Below, piece by piece: positions 36,321 through 45,099 of a stretch of DNA of 64,000 bases. The notes below the pieces were generated by a model, which did not search any database, was not told the origin of the DNA, and was given only the letters and a program-made list of their open reading frames with translations. The position numbers and the translations under genes are program-made. The DNA comes from Clostridia bacterium (GTDB taxonomy: Bacteria; Bacillota; Clostridia; Christensenellales; Aristaeellaceae). Within the stretch, counting starts at the first letter, position 1. Each line of letters begins with the position of its first letter. The stretch spans positions 62,001 to 126,000 of the forward strand of contig JAFVXE010000014.1 in assembly GCA_017501255.1 (NCBI GenBank). The letters are read 5' to 3'.

Positions 36321-36881
36321 ATGAACATCACCATGCGCCGAGCAGTGCCGGAGGATGCAAAGCATCTGCTGGAAATCTATACACACTATATCCTTCATAG
36401 CGTGGCTACCTTCCATGAACATCCCAAAACACTGGAAGATTACCGTAAGCAGATTGAAGAATTATCTGTCACATATCCCTTTTGGGTTGCGGAAAGTGAC
36501 GGACAATTTCTGGGTTTTGCCAATGGAGAACCTTTCCGGCCCCAATCCGGCTATCGCTATACGGTGGAACTGACCATCTATCTGCATCCCGATGCCCCCA
36601 AGCATTCCGGCATTGGAACCCGTCTGTATCAAAGGGTACTTGACGATTTGGCTTCGCAAGGGTTTGTGAATGCTCTTGCCTGCATCAGCGGAGAAAACGA
36701 AGCCAGTCTGGCTTTTCATCGTTCTATGGGCTTCGAGAAAATGGCGGAATTCTCCCGTGTTGCCTATAAACACGGACGTTGGCTGAATGCTGTCTGGATG
36801 CGAAAACAGCTTGCCCCTGTGGATGAGCCACCCAAAGAACCGGTTCCATCGGCTGTATACCAAGGAATGATTGGCGACTGA
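36321..36881 (+). CDS. GNAT acetyltransferase, phosphinothricin acetyltransferase-like
   Basis: A 186-residue GNAT enzyme of the Pat/YwnH-type subfamily: IRRAVPED-like start (here MRRAVPEDAKHLLEIYTHYI), FWVAESDGQFLGFANG, then YTVELTIYLHPDAPKHSGIG with the acetyl-CoA loop and LACISGENEASLAFHRSMGF. Members acetylate small amines such as phosphinothricin, methionine sulfoximine or related compounds. GGAGGG precedes the ATG and it follows rqcH by 15 bases, so it shares that transcript. Real substrate unknown. Confidence 0.87.
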   Translation: MNITMRRAVPEDAKHLLEIYTHYILHSVATFHEHPKTLEDYRKQIEELSVTYPFWVAESDGQFLGFANGEPFRPQSGYRYTVELTIYLHPDAPKHSGIGTRLYQRVLDDLASQGFVNALACISGENEASLAFHRSMGFEKMAEFSRVAYKHGRWLNAVWMRKQLAPVDEPPKEPVPSAVYQGMIGD

Positions 36882-36894
36882 TGAGAAAAAAGAA

Positions 36895-36932
36895 GAACCG
36901 CTTTCAAGCTGTGTTGTGCCTGAAAGCGGTTC
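36895..36932. terminator. Bidirectional terminator between convergent operons
   Basis: A perfect 12-bp stem GAACCGCTTTCA/TGAAAGCGGTTC (36895-36906 with 36921-36932). A-rich sequence on the left gives a T-run on the minus strand and ACTTTTG follows on the plus strand, so it serves both sides. Confidence 0.8.
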
Positions 36933-36951
36933 ACTTTTGTGTATCGAAAAA

Positions 36952-38286
36952 TCAGCTGCCGGAAACGGATAGTTCACCCACATCCACGCTGGGGCTGCCC
37001 ATGGCACTGCCGGGGAAAGTCAGATCGTTGGCAAAGGCACGGATATTCTTGAGCAGTTCGTAGAAATTGCCAGCCACCGTAATTTGCTCCACAGCCTTCT
37101 CTCGCTTACCGTTTTTCACGGTATAGCCCTTGGAAAGCAAGGAAAAATCACCGCTGACGGCATTGGCACCTGCGTGCAGACCGCTGACGCTGGTAATCAC
37201 CAGACCGTCGCCCATATCGCTGAGCAATTCCTCAAAGCTCTTTTCGCCCTTAGCAAAGAAGAAGTTGGAGGGCTTGACGTACACAGAGGAAGCGTAGCCG
37301 GACTTGCCAGCGTTGCCAGTGGTCTCAACGCCGTCTTTGTAGGCGGTCTTCATGTTATGCAGGAAGGTGCGGAACACGCCATTCTCAACCACCACATGAG
37401 CCTTGGATGCAACGCCTTCCGCATCAAAGGGGCGGCTGTTGGGGGCATCAGGCAGCAGAGGATCGTCCGTGATGGTGACACAGGGAGCGGCAATGGTCTC
37501 GCCCAGCTTGCCCTTGAGCAGGCTCATGCCCTTCTGAGCAGATTCAGCAGAGAAAATGCTGCTGAAAACGCCCAACAGGCTCACCATGGCATCATGATGG
37601 AAGATGGTGCGGTACTTGCCGGAGGGGATGGAAGCGGCATGAAGACCATCCAGAGAACGCTTCACCGCTTCCTTTGCAACAGCATTCACATCAATAGCAT
37701 TCACATCACGGCTGTATGCCAGATGGCCGGAAGAGGAAACAAAACCGTTCTCTTCGGAATTGACTTTTGCTTGCACAACGTAGATATTCTCGCAAAAGCT
37801 GCGATCCATGCCATAGGTATTGACGATGCGCACGTTGGCTTTGATGGTTTCCACCACGTTGTAGCCGTTCTTTACCCGGGGATCCTCCGCACGGCAGGCT
37901 TCATCAAGCTTGTAAACCATAGCCAGTTTATCGGCTGCGGATACCCGATCCAGCTCCGGATTGTAGAGGCCCAATTCCGGCACCTGATCATCGCCCTTGT
38001 GCAGGAATACGGTATCCGTATCTTCGCACAAAAGGGCGCTTTCCTTCACACCTTTAACCAGCTGGGCAATGGATTCTTCGTCAAATGCTTCTGTGGAAGC
38101 ATAGCCCATTTTTCCGTTGACAAGGCCACGGAAACCGAGGCCACGGGTCATGTTGGACTGGTAATCGTTCAGTTCGCCCTGGTTGGTGATCACGGAAAAA
38201 CTCTCATTCTCCACAATATAGGCTTCGGCAACCTCAATACCAGCCTCTTTGGCTGCTTTCATCAATTGATCCAGAAATGCTTGCAT
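36952..38286 (-). CDS. tldE: TldE/PmbA subunit of the TldD-TldE metalloprotease
   Basis: A 444-residue homologue of TldE (PmbA), the non-metal subunit that with TldD forms a cylinder-like protease degrading unfolded peptides and, in some bacteria, maturing ribosomally made peptides. Characteristic sequences are ITNQGELNDYQSNMTRGLGF, DPLLPDAPNSRPFDAEGV and SVSGLHAGANAVSGDFSLLSKG split, and the Ser/Gly-rich C-terminus. It lacks the HExxxH motif, as expected for TldE. It follows tldD by 12 bases. Confidence 0.93.
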   Translation of the reverse strand: MQAFLDQLMKAAKEAGIEVAEAYIVENESFSVITNQGELNDYQSNMTRGLGFRGLVNGKMGYASTEAFDEESIAQLVKGVKESALLCEDTDTVFLHKGDDQVPELGLYNPELDRVSAADKLAMVYKLDEACRAEDPRVKNGYNVVETIKANVRIVNTYGMDRSFCENIYVVQAKVNSEENGFVSSSGHLAYSRDVNAIDVNAVAKEAVKRSLDGLHAASIPSGKYRTIFHHDAMVSLLGVFSSIFSAESAQKGMSLLKGKLGETIAAPCVTITDDPLLPDAPNSRPFDAEGVASKAHVVVENGVFRTFLHNMKTAYKDGVETTGNAGKSGYASSVYVKPSNFFFAKGEKSFEELLSDMGDGLVITSVSGLHAGANAVSGDFSLLSKGYTVKNGKREKAVEQITVAGNFYELLKNIRAFANDLTFPGSAMGSPSVDVGELSVSGS

Positions 38287-38298
38287 ACTCTAACCTCC

Positions 38299-39687
38299 TC
38301 AGGCACGTCCGCCCACGATGATGGACTTGACGCGAATAAAGGGCTGACCCACATTGGTGGGCACACTGCCGCTCATGCTGCCGCACATTCCCTGTGCCAT
38401 GGACATGGTGCGACCCACACGGTCGATCTGCATCAGAATTTCGTTTCCCTTGCCGATCAGGCTGGCGCCACGGACGGGTGTGGTGATCTTGCCATCCTTG
38501 ACCAGATACCCTTCGTTGACGGCGAAGTTGAATTCACCAGTGGCGGGATTGACAGAACCGCCGCCCATCTTGGCAGCATACAGGCCATCGCCCATGGTGG
38601 AGATCATCTCGGCGGTATCATCGGAGCCACCGGCAATGAAGGTATTGCGCATACGGGAAGTGGGAGCATACTGGTAGCTCTCACGGCGGGCGCTGCCGGT
38701 GGGAGCCATGCCCATACGGCGGCCATTGAGGCGGTCCACCATATAGTTTTTCAGAATACCATTCTCGATCAGTACCAGACGGCCGGTAGGCGTGCCTTCG
38801 TCGTCCACGTTTTCGCTGCCCCATTCACCGGGCATGGTGCCATCATCGATGGCCGTCACACAGGGCGCAGCCACCTGCTGGCCCAGTTTGCCGCAGAATT
38901 CGCTCATTCCAAGGGCAACGCTGGTGGCTTCCAGGCTGTGGCCGCAGGCTTCGTGGAAGATAACGCCGCCAAAGCCGTCACCGATGACGACGGGCATGGT
39001 ACCGGCGGGGCACACAGGCGCATGAAGCATCTTCACGGCGGTGGAAGCTGCCTGACGGCCAATCACTTCAGGATTGATGGTGCTCATAAAATGCTCAAAG
39101 CCTTTGAGAGCACCGGGGCCTTCGAAGCCCATCTGATTTTCCGTGCCGCTGGCAGCAATCGCCTGGCAGGACATACGGGAATACACACGGGTATCGGTAA
39201 CGTACAGGCCTTCGCTGTTGGCGATCACCACATCCTGCTCGCTGTCACGGTAGCCGCAGGTTACCTGGGAAATCTCTTCGCTGACAGCACGGGCGCTGTT
39301 GTTGGCTGCCCGGAGAATATCCGCTTTCAGTTTGGTATCGGTCTCGCTGGGCTTCATAGCCACATAGTGTGCATTGCGGATTTCCTTGGCCACCAGCTTG
39401 GCACACTGGGTGCGTTCGTCACCAGCCTTCACAGCGGAGGCAGCTTCCAGCGCACAACGGATCAGACCCTCGCGGCTGGTATCATTGGTATAGGCATAGT
39501 AGGCAGACAGTTCCTTGTATACCCTCACGCCAGCGCCGTGAATACGGCCGGAGTTGATAGTTTCCAGACGGTTATCCTGCAAAATCAGGGAATGGTTGCG
39601 GCGATCCTCCATGAAAATTTCAGCGAAATCACCGCCGGTGGACAGTGCAGCTTCCAGAACAACCTGCGCTGTTTGTTGGTTCACCAT
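38299..39687 (-). CDS. tldD: TldD zinc metalloprotease subunit
   Basis: A 462-residue peptidase U62 subunit. The zinc motif HEACGH (HExxxH, residues 245-250) lies in GVIFHEACGHSLEATS, and the family motifs DDEGTPTGRLVLIENG and MGGGSVNPATGEFNF follow. Typical length. GGAGGAG precedes the ATG. It is flanked by the broken pgmB upstream (38 bases) and tldE downstream. No precursor-peptide or other RiPP gene is visible nearby, so the general protein-turnover role is the safer reading. Confidence 0.94.
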   Translation of the reverse strand: MVNQQTAQVVLEAALSTGGDFAEIFMEDRRNHSLILQDNRLETINSGRIHGAGVRVYKELSAYYAYTNDTSREGLIRCALEAASAVKAGDERTQCAKLVAKEIRNAHYVAMKPSETDTKLKADILRAANNSARAVSEEISQVTCGYRDSEQDVVIANSEGLYVTDTRVYSRMSCQAIAASGTENQMGFEGPGALKGFEHFMSTINPEVIGRQAASTAVKMLHAPVCPAGTMPVVIGDGFGGVIFHEACGHSLEATSVALGMSEFCGKLGQQVAAPCVTAIDDGTMPGEWGSENVDDEGTPTGRLVLIENGILKNYMVDRLNGRRMGMAPTGSARRESYQYAPTSRMRNTFIAGGSDDTAEMISTMGDGLYAAKMGGGSVNPATGEFNFAVNEGYLVKDGKITTPVRGASLIGKGNEILMQIDRVGRTMSMAQGMCGSMSGSVPTNVGQPFIRVKSIIVGGRA

Positions 39688-39724
39688 GGTTTCTCCTCCT
39701 TTATGGATGATTGTGATGATGGAT

Positions 39725-40374
39725 TTACATCAGAATGGTACGGAAATCTGCTGCAGCGAGACTTTCAGCTGCAAAAGTAGCCTTGGGATTCTGCGATGCA
39801 CCGCCAACGCCCAGCACTTGCATTCCGCTAGCCAGGGCAGCTTCCACGCCGGCATCTGCATCCTCCACCACCAGACAGTTTTCGGGGGAGAGATTGAGAA
39901 GCTTGGCTGCCAGCAGGAAAACCTCGGGATCGGGTTTGCTGCGGGAGATGGCATTGCCATCCGCAACGGCATCAAAGGTTTCGGTCAGCTGAATCTGCTT
40001 GAGAATGATGGGGGTATTGCGGCTGGAGGAACCAATGGCAATACGGATGCCTTTTCCTTCAGCATCTTGAGGGTATCCATCGCACCGGGCAGCATATCAT
40101 TGGGGGTCAGACTGCCGATCAACTCCACATAATAGCCGTTCTTTCGAGTGGCTATGGCCTCTTTTTCGCTGTCGGAATAATTCTTTTCGGCCTTTTCCAG
40201 AATGATGGACAGGCTTTCCATGCGGCTTACGCCACGAAGGCGTTCATTGATGGTGCGGTCAAAGGGGATGCCTTCTTCGTCGGCCATCTTTTTCCAGGCA
40301 AGATAATGGCAGTTGTCGGTGGAAACGATGACACCATCCAGATCAAAAATGACGCCAAGAATTGGCTTGTTCAT
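39725..40374 (-). pseudogene. pgmB: Beta-phosphoglucomutase, frameshifted (HAD superfamily)
   Basis: The first 111 or so codons from ATG 40374 encode a normal beta-PGM N-terminus: GVIFDLDGVIVSTDNCHYL with the nucleophile aspartate, RLRGVSRMESLSIILE and TRKNGYYVELI. After MLKEKA the frame leaves the family near 40050-40055 and stops at 39985. Reading one base back from there restores the family to the TAA at 39725: RIAIGSSSRNTPIIL, then SRSKPDPEVFLLAA and VVEDADAGVEAALASGMQ. One missing base in the run reading GGAAAAGGC on the minus strand explains it. Could be a true mutation, an assembly error or recoding; no classical slippery site is present. Confidence 0.85.
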
Positions 40375-40473
40375 ATTTCATCAACCTTTCCTTTATGATA
40401 CGACATTTTCAGTATAGCATATCTGAAGTGGTTCATTCAACCGTTTGCACAATAACTTTTTTTCTTCTCTCTA

Positions 40474-40502
40474 TTGACATTTGCTTATCTCTTTGCTATC
40501 CT
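40474..40502 (+). promoter_or_regulatory. Promoter of iscR-iscS-iscU
   Basis: A perfect TTGACA (40474-40479), 17-base spacer and TATCCT (40497-40502), 50 bases before the iscR start. Confidence 0.7.
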
Positions 40503-40514
40503 TTGATCGGAAAT

Positions 40515-40531
40515 CCGATAAAAACAGTCGG
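40515..40531 (+). promoter_or_regulatory. IscR type-1-like operator
   Basis: CCGATAAAAACAGTCGG matches 15 of 17 core positions of the E. coli type-1 IscR site YYGACTRWWWYAGTCRR. It lies about 12 bases after the -10, over the start of the transcript. The flanks add palindromes (40507-40518 and 40528-40540). Confidence 0.65.
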
Positions 40532-40552
40532 GTTTTCCGAAAGGAGCTTTGA

Positions 40553-40981
40553 ATGAAGCTGTCAACACGAGGAAAATACGGTCTTTACGCCATGTATTAT
40601 CTGGCGCAGCACTCAGGCGAAGGGCCTCAGCCCTTGCAGGATATCGCCACCATTGGCGTGCCCAAGCTATATTTGGAACAGCTTTTGGGCAACCTGCGCC
40701 GGGAAGGCCTCATCTCCAGCGTCCGTGGTGCCCAGGGCGGCTACCAGCTTGCCAGGGATGCTTCCGAAATCACCCTGCTGGATATTGTGGACGCCATGGA
40801 AGGCCCCATCGAGCTGAGCGAATGCACCTCCGATGAAAGCGCCTGCGATAAATCCTGTTCCTGCCCGGTGCGCTGGGTCTGGCAACAGGTAAGCGATTCC
40901 ATCAACAACGAACTAAAGAAAATCCGTTTGTCAGATATGCTGAACAAACCCTGCGAAAGTGAGGAACCAACCTGTGAGTAA
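40553..40981 (+). CDS. iscR: Rrf2-family iron-sulfur regulator IscR
   Basis: A 142-residue Rrf2 winged-helix regulator. The DNA-binding part (about 1-70) starts [19 protein letters not shown] and has [25 protein letters not shown] with the wing. Cysteines at [14 protein letters not shown] (about 93-106) can ligate an Fe-S cluster. AAAGGAG precedes the ATG. It is the first gene of iscR-iscS-iscU, and an IscR-type operator in its own promoter suggests feedback control of cluster assembly. CymR, a related cysteine regulator, lacks these cysteines. Confidence 0.92.
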   Translation: MKLSTRGKYGLYAMYYLAQHSGEGPQPLQDIATIGVPKLYLEQLLGNLRREGLISSVRGAQGGYQLARDASEITLLDIVDAMEGPIELSECTSDESACDKSCSCPVRWVWQQVSDSINNELKKIRLSDMLNKPCESEEPTCE

Positions 40982-42146
40982 AGTCATCTATATGGATAAT
41001 GCAGCAACCACCGCCACCCGTCCCGAAGTGCTGGAGGCCATGCTGCCCTATTTCACCCAGACCTTCGGTAACCCCAGTTCCATCCACGGCGTTGGCCGGG
41101 AAGCCCGCAAGGCTGTGGAAGCGGCCCGCAAGCAGGTGGCAGATGCCATTGGCGCAGAAGCCCGTGAGGTCTATTTCTCCGCTGGCGGCAGCGAAAGCGA
41201 CAACTGGGCCATCCGTCTGGGCTGCGAAGCCATGCAGAAGAAGGGCAAGCATATCATCACCAGCGCCATTGAGCACCACGCCGTGCTGCACACCTGCCAG
41301 GCCATGGAGAAGGAAGGCTACCGGGTTACGTATCTGCCTGTGGACGAGTTCGGCATGGTGAGCGTTTCCGATGTGGAAGCTGCCATTTGCGATGATACCG
41401 CCCTGATCACCATCATGATGGCGAACAATGAGATCGGTACGTTGCAACCCATCAAGGAGATTGCACAGATTGCCAAGGCCAAGGGTGTGCTGTTCCACAC
41501 CGATGCGGTGCAGGCCATCGGCGCTGTTCCGGTTAATGTGAAGGAACTGGGCGTGGACATGCTGAGTATGTCCGGTCATAAGTTCCACGGCCCCAAGGGC
41601 ATCGGTGCGCTGTATGTCCGCAAGGGCATCAAGATGAGCAACCTGATCCACGGCGGCGCTCAGGAACGCGGCTTCCGTGCCGGTACGGAAAATCTGCCCG
41701 CCATCGTGGGCATTGGCAAGGCCATCGAGCTGGCAGTGGCAGAACTGCCCGCCTATACGGAGAAGATGACCAGCCTGCGCGACCGCCTCATCGACGGCCT
41801 TACCGAACGCATCCCCGAAATCCGGCTCAATGGTCACCGTACCCAGCGTCTGCCCGGCAATGTGAACATTTCCATCCGCTATCTGGAAGGCGAATCCATT
41901 CTGATGCGTCTGGATCTGGCTGGCATTGAAGCTTCCAGCGGCTCTGCCTGCACCAGCGGCAGCCTTGATCCCAGCCATGTGCTGCTGGCTATCGGCCTGC
42001 CCCACGAGATCGCCCATGGCAGCCTGCGCTTGTCCCTCGGCATGGAGAATACCGAGGAAGAAGTGGAAACGGTGCTCAACGAGCTGCCCAAGATCGTTGA
42101 GAATCTGCGCGCCATGAGCCCCCTGACCCCCGAATACCTACGTTAA
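40974..42146 (+). CDS. iscS: Cysteine desulfurase IscS/NifS
   Basis: A 390-residue PLP enzyme that takes sulfur from cysteine for cluster assembly. Landmarks: [18 protein letters not shown] at the start, the PLP lysine in [12 protein letters not shown] and the persulfide cysteine in [17 protein letters not shown]. The GTG at 40974 is chosen, with GAGG nine bases upstream, rather than the GTG at 40959; it overlaps the iscR stop by 8 bases, so translation is coupled. The short cysteine loop and pairing with a U-type scaffold fit the IscS/NifS class. Confidence 0.95.
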   Translation: MSKVIYMDNAATTATRPEVLEAMLPYFTQTFGNPSSIHGVGREARKAVEAARKQVADAIGAEAREVYFSAGGSESDNWAIRLGCEAMQKKGKHIITSAIEHHAVLHTCQAMEKEGYRVTYLPVDEFGMVSVSDVEAAICDDTALITIMMANNEIGTLQPIKEIAQIAKAKGVLFHTDAVQAIGAVPVNVKELGVDMLSMSGHKFHGPKGIGALYVRKGIKMSNLIHGGAQERGFRAGTENLPAIVGIGKAIELAVAELPAYTEKMTSLRDRLIDGLTERIPEIRLNGHRTQRLPGNVNISIRYLEGESILMRLDLAGIEASSGSACTSGSLDPSHVLLAIGLPHEIAHGSLRLSLGMENTEEEVETVLNELPKIVENLRAMSPLTPEYLR

Positions 42147-42185
42147 GCTGACTATACACCGATTGATAACAAGGAGGAACCTCTC

Positions 42186-42560
42186 ATGTACAGTGAAAAA
42201 GTGATGGATCATTTTGCCAATCCCCGTAATGTGGGCGAAATCGAAGGCGCTTCCGGCTCCGGCACCGTGGGCAATGCCAAGTGCGGAGACATTATGAAGA
42301 TGGATATTCAGGTGGAGAACGGCATCATCGTGGATGTGAAGTTCAAGACCTTCGGCTGCGCTGCCGCCGTGGCGACCAGCAGCATGGCTACTGAAATGGT
42401 CAAGGGCAAGACCATCGAGGAAGCCCTCGCCCTGACCAACAAAGCTGTCGCCGAGGCGCTGGACGGTCTGCCCCCGGTAAAGATGCACTGCTCTTTGCTG
42501 GCAGAGGAAGCCATCCATGCCGCCATTGAAGATTATCAGAAGAAGCATCCGCAGGGCTGA
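42186..42560 (+). CDS. iscU: Iron-sulfur cluster scaffold IscU/NifU N-domain
   Basis: A 124-residue scaffold on which IscS builds [2Fe-2S] or [4Fe-4S] clusters. The three ligand cysteines are in NAKCGDIMK (Cys 33), TFGCAAAV and MHCSLLAEEA. The start MYSEKVMDHFANPRNVGE is typical. AAGGAGG precedes the ATG, 39 bases after iscS. A small GC hairpin (42551-42568) covers its stop codon. There is no hscA, hscB or fdx, as usual in Clostridia. Confidence 0.95.
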   Translation: MYSEKVMDHFANPRNVGEIEGASGSGTVGNAKCGDIMKMDIQVENGIIVDVKFKTFGCAAAVATSSMATEMVKGKTIEEALALTNKAVAEALDGLPPVKMHCSLLAEEAIHAAIEDYQKKHPQG

Positions 42561-42589
42561 GTCCCTGCCGGTGCTTGAAAGGATGGCCT

Positions 42590-44362
42590 ATGCCTGAAGT
42601 TCATGGAAACCTGGAAGGAATCCGAAAAAGCACATTGGATGAGCTGGCTGCCTTTTATGATGTGCAGCTGGACAGCGATGTTTTTATGCCGCAGGACTTG
42701 CTCCAAAGCCTCTGCGGCTATTCTGCGTTTCTGAATCGGGAAATCGCAGTCTATATCACCCGAGACGGCGAGATTGCGGATGTGTTCATCGGCAAGTCCG
42801 CCAGTATTGACCTACCGGATATCCGTCTGCGCCGCTCTGAGCGCCGCCTGTCCATGATCCGCTGCATCCATACCCATCCCAGTGGCACGGGTATGCTCAG
42901 TGATGTGGACATCAGTGCTTTGACCAGTATGCGCTTTGATGCCATGTGTGCCGTTGGCGTTGCTGCGGATGGACACATCACCAGCACCCAGTGCGCTTTC
43001 CTTGATCCCTCCTCGCCGGATGGGGTCAACCGTACCGAGATCCTCAACGCCCGCAAAATGCCGCAGGCTGAGTGGATGGAGATGATCGAGGAAGCGGATC
43101 GTGCCTATTATGCCGAAGTGAAGGAAGAACGGGATGGTCTGGAACGGGCTGTCTTGGTGGGCATCGAAAACGAGCAGTCTCTGGATGAGTTGCAGGAGCT
43201 TGCCAAAACTGCGGGCGCAGAAACCGTCCTGCGGGTATTGCAGAAGCGTCCCTCGCCGGATACGGCTTTCTGCATCGGCAAGGGCAAAGCGGAGGAACTG
43301 GCGCTCCGCTGTCAGGCCATCAATGCGGATGTAGTCATTTTCGATAATGAACTTTCCGGTGTGATGCAGAAAAATCTGGAGGAAATGCTACGGGTGAAAG
43401 TGGTGGACCGCACTGCATTGATTCTGGATATCTTTGCCGCCCGTGCCTCCACTCGGGAAGGCAAGCTGCAGGTAGAAATGGCGCAGCTTCAGTACCGCAG
43501 CCAGCGCCTGCTGGGTCAGGGTCTTGTCTTGAGCCGCCTGGCTGGCGGTATCGGTACCCGTGGCCCCGGTGAGAGCAAGCTGGAAGTGAACCGTCGCCGT
43601 ATTCGCGAACGTCTCACCGACCTGCGGCGTGAGTTGGAGCAGATCGAAAAGCAACGTATCCTTCGTCGTCAGAACCGTGAGAAGAACAACATTCCCGTGG
43701 TGGCGCTGGTGGGCTATACCAACGCCGGAAAATCCACGTTGTTCAACCTGCTGACCGGCTCAGACGTCTATGCAATGGATCAGCTCTTTGCCACACTGGA
43801 CAGCGTCTCCCGCCCGGCAGTCCTGCCTCATGGCGGCAAAATTCTGCTGGTGGATACCGTTGGCTTCATCCGCAAGCTGCCCCATGATCTGGTTAAGGCT
43901 TTCCGGGCTACGCTGGAAGAAGCCAAACTGGCAGATGTGCTGGTGATCGTCTCCGATGCAGCAGACAAGGAATTGCCGCTTCGCCATCAGACGGTGGAAG
44001 AAGTGCTGGATGGTCTGGGTGCAACGGAAGCTCCCCGCATCGATGCTCTCAACAAGTGCGATCTGGCGGATGCCAGTGAGGATCTTTTGCCCGGTGCAGT
44101 GCACATCAGCGCCAAAACCGGCGAAGGCACCGATGACCTTCTGGCAAAGATCGAGGAAGCACTGGATGCAGGTACACAAGAAGTACAATTCCTGCTGCCT
44201 TTCGATAAGTATCAGGCCATGGCGAAACTGCGCAAGATGGGAAGCGTCCTTCAGGAAGCGTATGTGGATGAAGGCGCTTTGATCACCATGCGGCTTGGCA
44301 GTGCAGAAATCGCTCATGCGGTGCAGCTTGGTGTAAAAATGTTGGATAAGAACAGAAAGTAG
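42590..44362 (+). CDS. hflX: Ribosome-splitting GTPase HflX with N-terminal JAMM-like domain
   Basis: A 590-residue protein. The C-terminal two-thirds is HflX, a GTPase that binds 50S and rescues or splits stalled ribosomes: glycine-rich motif GGIGTRGPGESKLE, coiled coil, G1 GYTNAGKS (375-382), G3 DTVGF and G4 NKCD. The extra first 170 residues contain HTHPSGTGMLSDVD (94-107), which fits the JAMM/MPN+ pattern HxHx7Sx2D exactly, with Glu 51 as candidate catalytic glutamate. ATG 42590 has GAAAGGA upstream. It follows iscU by 29 bases. Long HflX proteins of this kind are known in Clostridia; the function of the added domain is not, as far as I know. Confidence 0.92.
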   Translation: MPEVHGNLEGIRKSTLDELAAFYDVQLDSDVFMPQDLLQSLCGYSAFLNREIAVYITRDGEIADVFIGKSASIDLPDIRLRRSERRLSMIRCIHTHPSGTGMLSDVDISALTSMRFDAMCAVGVAADGHITSTQCAFLDPSSPDGVNRTEILNARKMPQAEWMEMIEEADRAYYAEVKEERDGLERAVLVGIENEQSLDELQELAKTAGAETVLRVLQKRPSPDTAFCIGKGKAEELALRCQAINADVVIFDNELSGVMQKNLEEMLRVKVVDRTALILDIFAARASTREGKLQVEMAQLQYRSQRLLGQGLVLSRLAGGIGTRGPGESKLEVNRRRIRERLTDLRRELEQIEKQRILRRQNREKNNIPVVALVGYTNAGKSTLFNLLTGSDVYAMDQLFATLDSVSRPAVLPHGGKILLVDTVGFIRKLPHDLVKAFRATLEEAKLADVLVIVSDAADKELPLRHQTVEEVLDGLGATEAPRIDALNKCDLADASEDLLPGAVHISAKTGEGTDDLLAKIEEALDAGTQEVQFLLPFDKYQAMAKLRKMGSVLQEAYVDEGALITMRLGSAEIAHAVQLGVKMLDKNRK

Positions 44363-44412
44363 TTGCTAAAATATTACGGAAATGATACAATAAACTGAAA
44401 GGAGTGAGAGGA

Positions 44413-45099
44413 ATGCTGTTGGAGAAAATGATCTCCATCTTAGCGCTTTCCGCCGTTTTAATGGATGGCAGCATGGATGCAGCCATGCCGGATAAAAACA
44501 TTGACGGCAAAGTATTTCTGGTCAATCGCCAGCACGCACTGAACCAGCGCTACGTTCCTTCCGATCTCCGGGATGTTTTGGTTCATGGTATCTCACAGGA
44601 TCTGCGGGATGAAGCAGCCGCTGCATTGGAAGCTCTGTTTCAGGAAGCAGAAGCGGCAGGCGTTCCGCTTTCTTCTGTTTCCGGTTATCGCAGCTATTCC
44701 AAACAGGCGACGATTTATCAGCGCAAGGTGGATAGCATTGGCACAAAAGAAGCCGACAGGATTTCAGCCAGACCGGGTACCAGTGAACATCAGCTTGGGC
44801 TTGCTATGGATGTAGCCAGAAAGGGCTCATCCCAACTCAACAAGGGCTTTATCAATACAGAAGAAGGTCAGTGGGTTGCGCAGAATGCCCATCGCTTTGG
44901 GTTTATCGTCCGTTATCTGGAAGGATATGAGGATGTGACAGGGTATGATTATGAACCATGGCATATCCGCTATGTTGGCGTTGAACACGCTACAGCAATT
45001 TATCATTCCGGCGTTCCCATGGAAACATATATGTCCGGCTATCGGCTGGAAGTTTATGATTATCTGATTCATCAAGTGACGAATGAGGTGCTCCCATGA
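44413..45099 (+). CDS. M15B D-alanyl-D-alanine carboxypeptidase (VanY-like), copy 1
   Basis: A 228-residue zinc carboxypeptidase that would trim the terminal D-Ala from wall precursors. Complete active site: SGYRSYSKQATIY, zinc ligands His 126 and Asp 133 in GTSEHQLGLAMD, catalytic Glu 181 and zinc ligand His 184 in YEPWHIRYVG. The N-terminus has only a weak hydrophobic stretch (about 6-16), so export is less clear than for copy 2. GAGAGG precedes the ATG. Its stop overlaps copy 2 as ATGA; both lie upstream of parA. Confidence 0.9.
   Translation: MLLEKMISILALSAVLMDGSMDAAMPDKNIDGKVFLVNRQHALNQRYVPSDLRDVLVHGISQDLRDEAAAALEALFQEAEAAGVPLSSVSGYRSYSKQATIYQRKVDSIGTKEADRISARPGTSEHQLGLAMDVARKGSSQLNKGFINTEEGQWVAQNAHRFGFIVRYLEGYEDVTGYDYEPWHIRYVGVEHATAIYHSGVPMETYMSGYRLEVYDYLIHQVTNEVLP

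Noticed and set aside
37084..39780. An 898-codon plus-strand frame opposite tldD and tldE
   Set aside because: Antisense shadow spanning two recognised genes and their junction; composition dominated by His, Gly and Ala.
40040..40065. Programmed -1 frameshifting in pgmB
   Set aside because: The sequence does not offer a standard X-XXY-YYZ heptamer and I see no strong downstream structure; beta-PGM is not known to use recoding.
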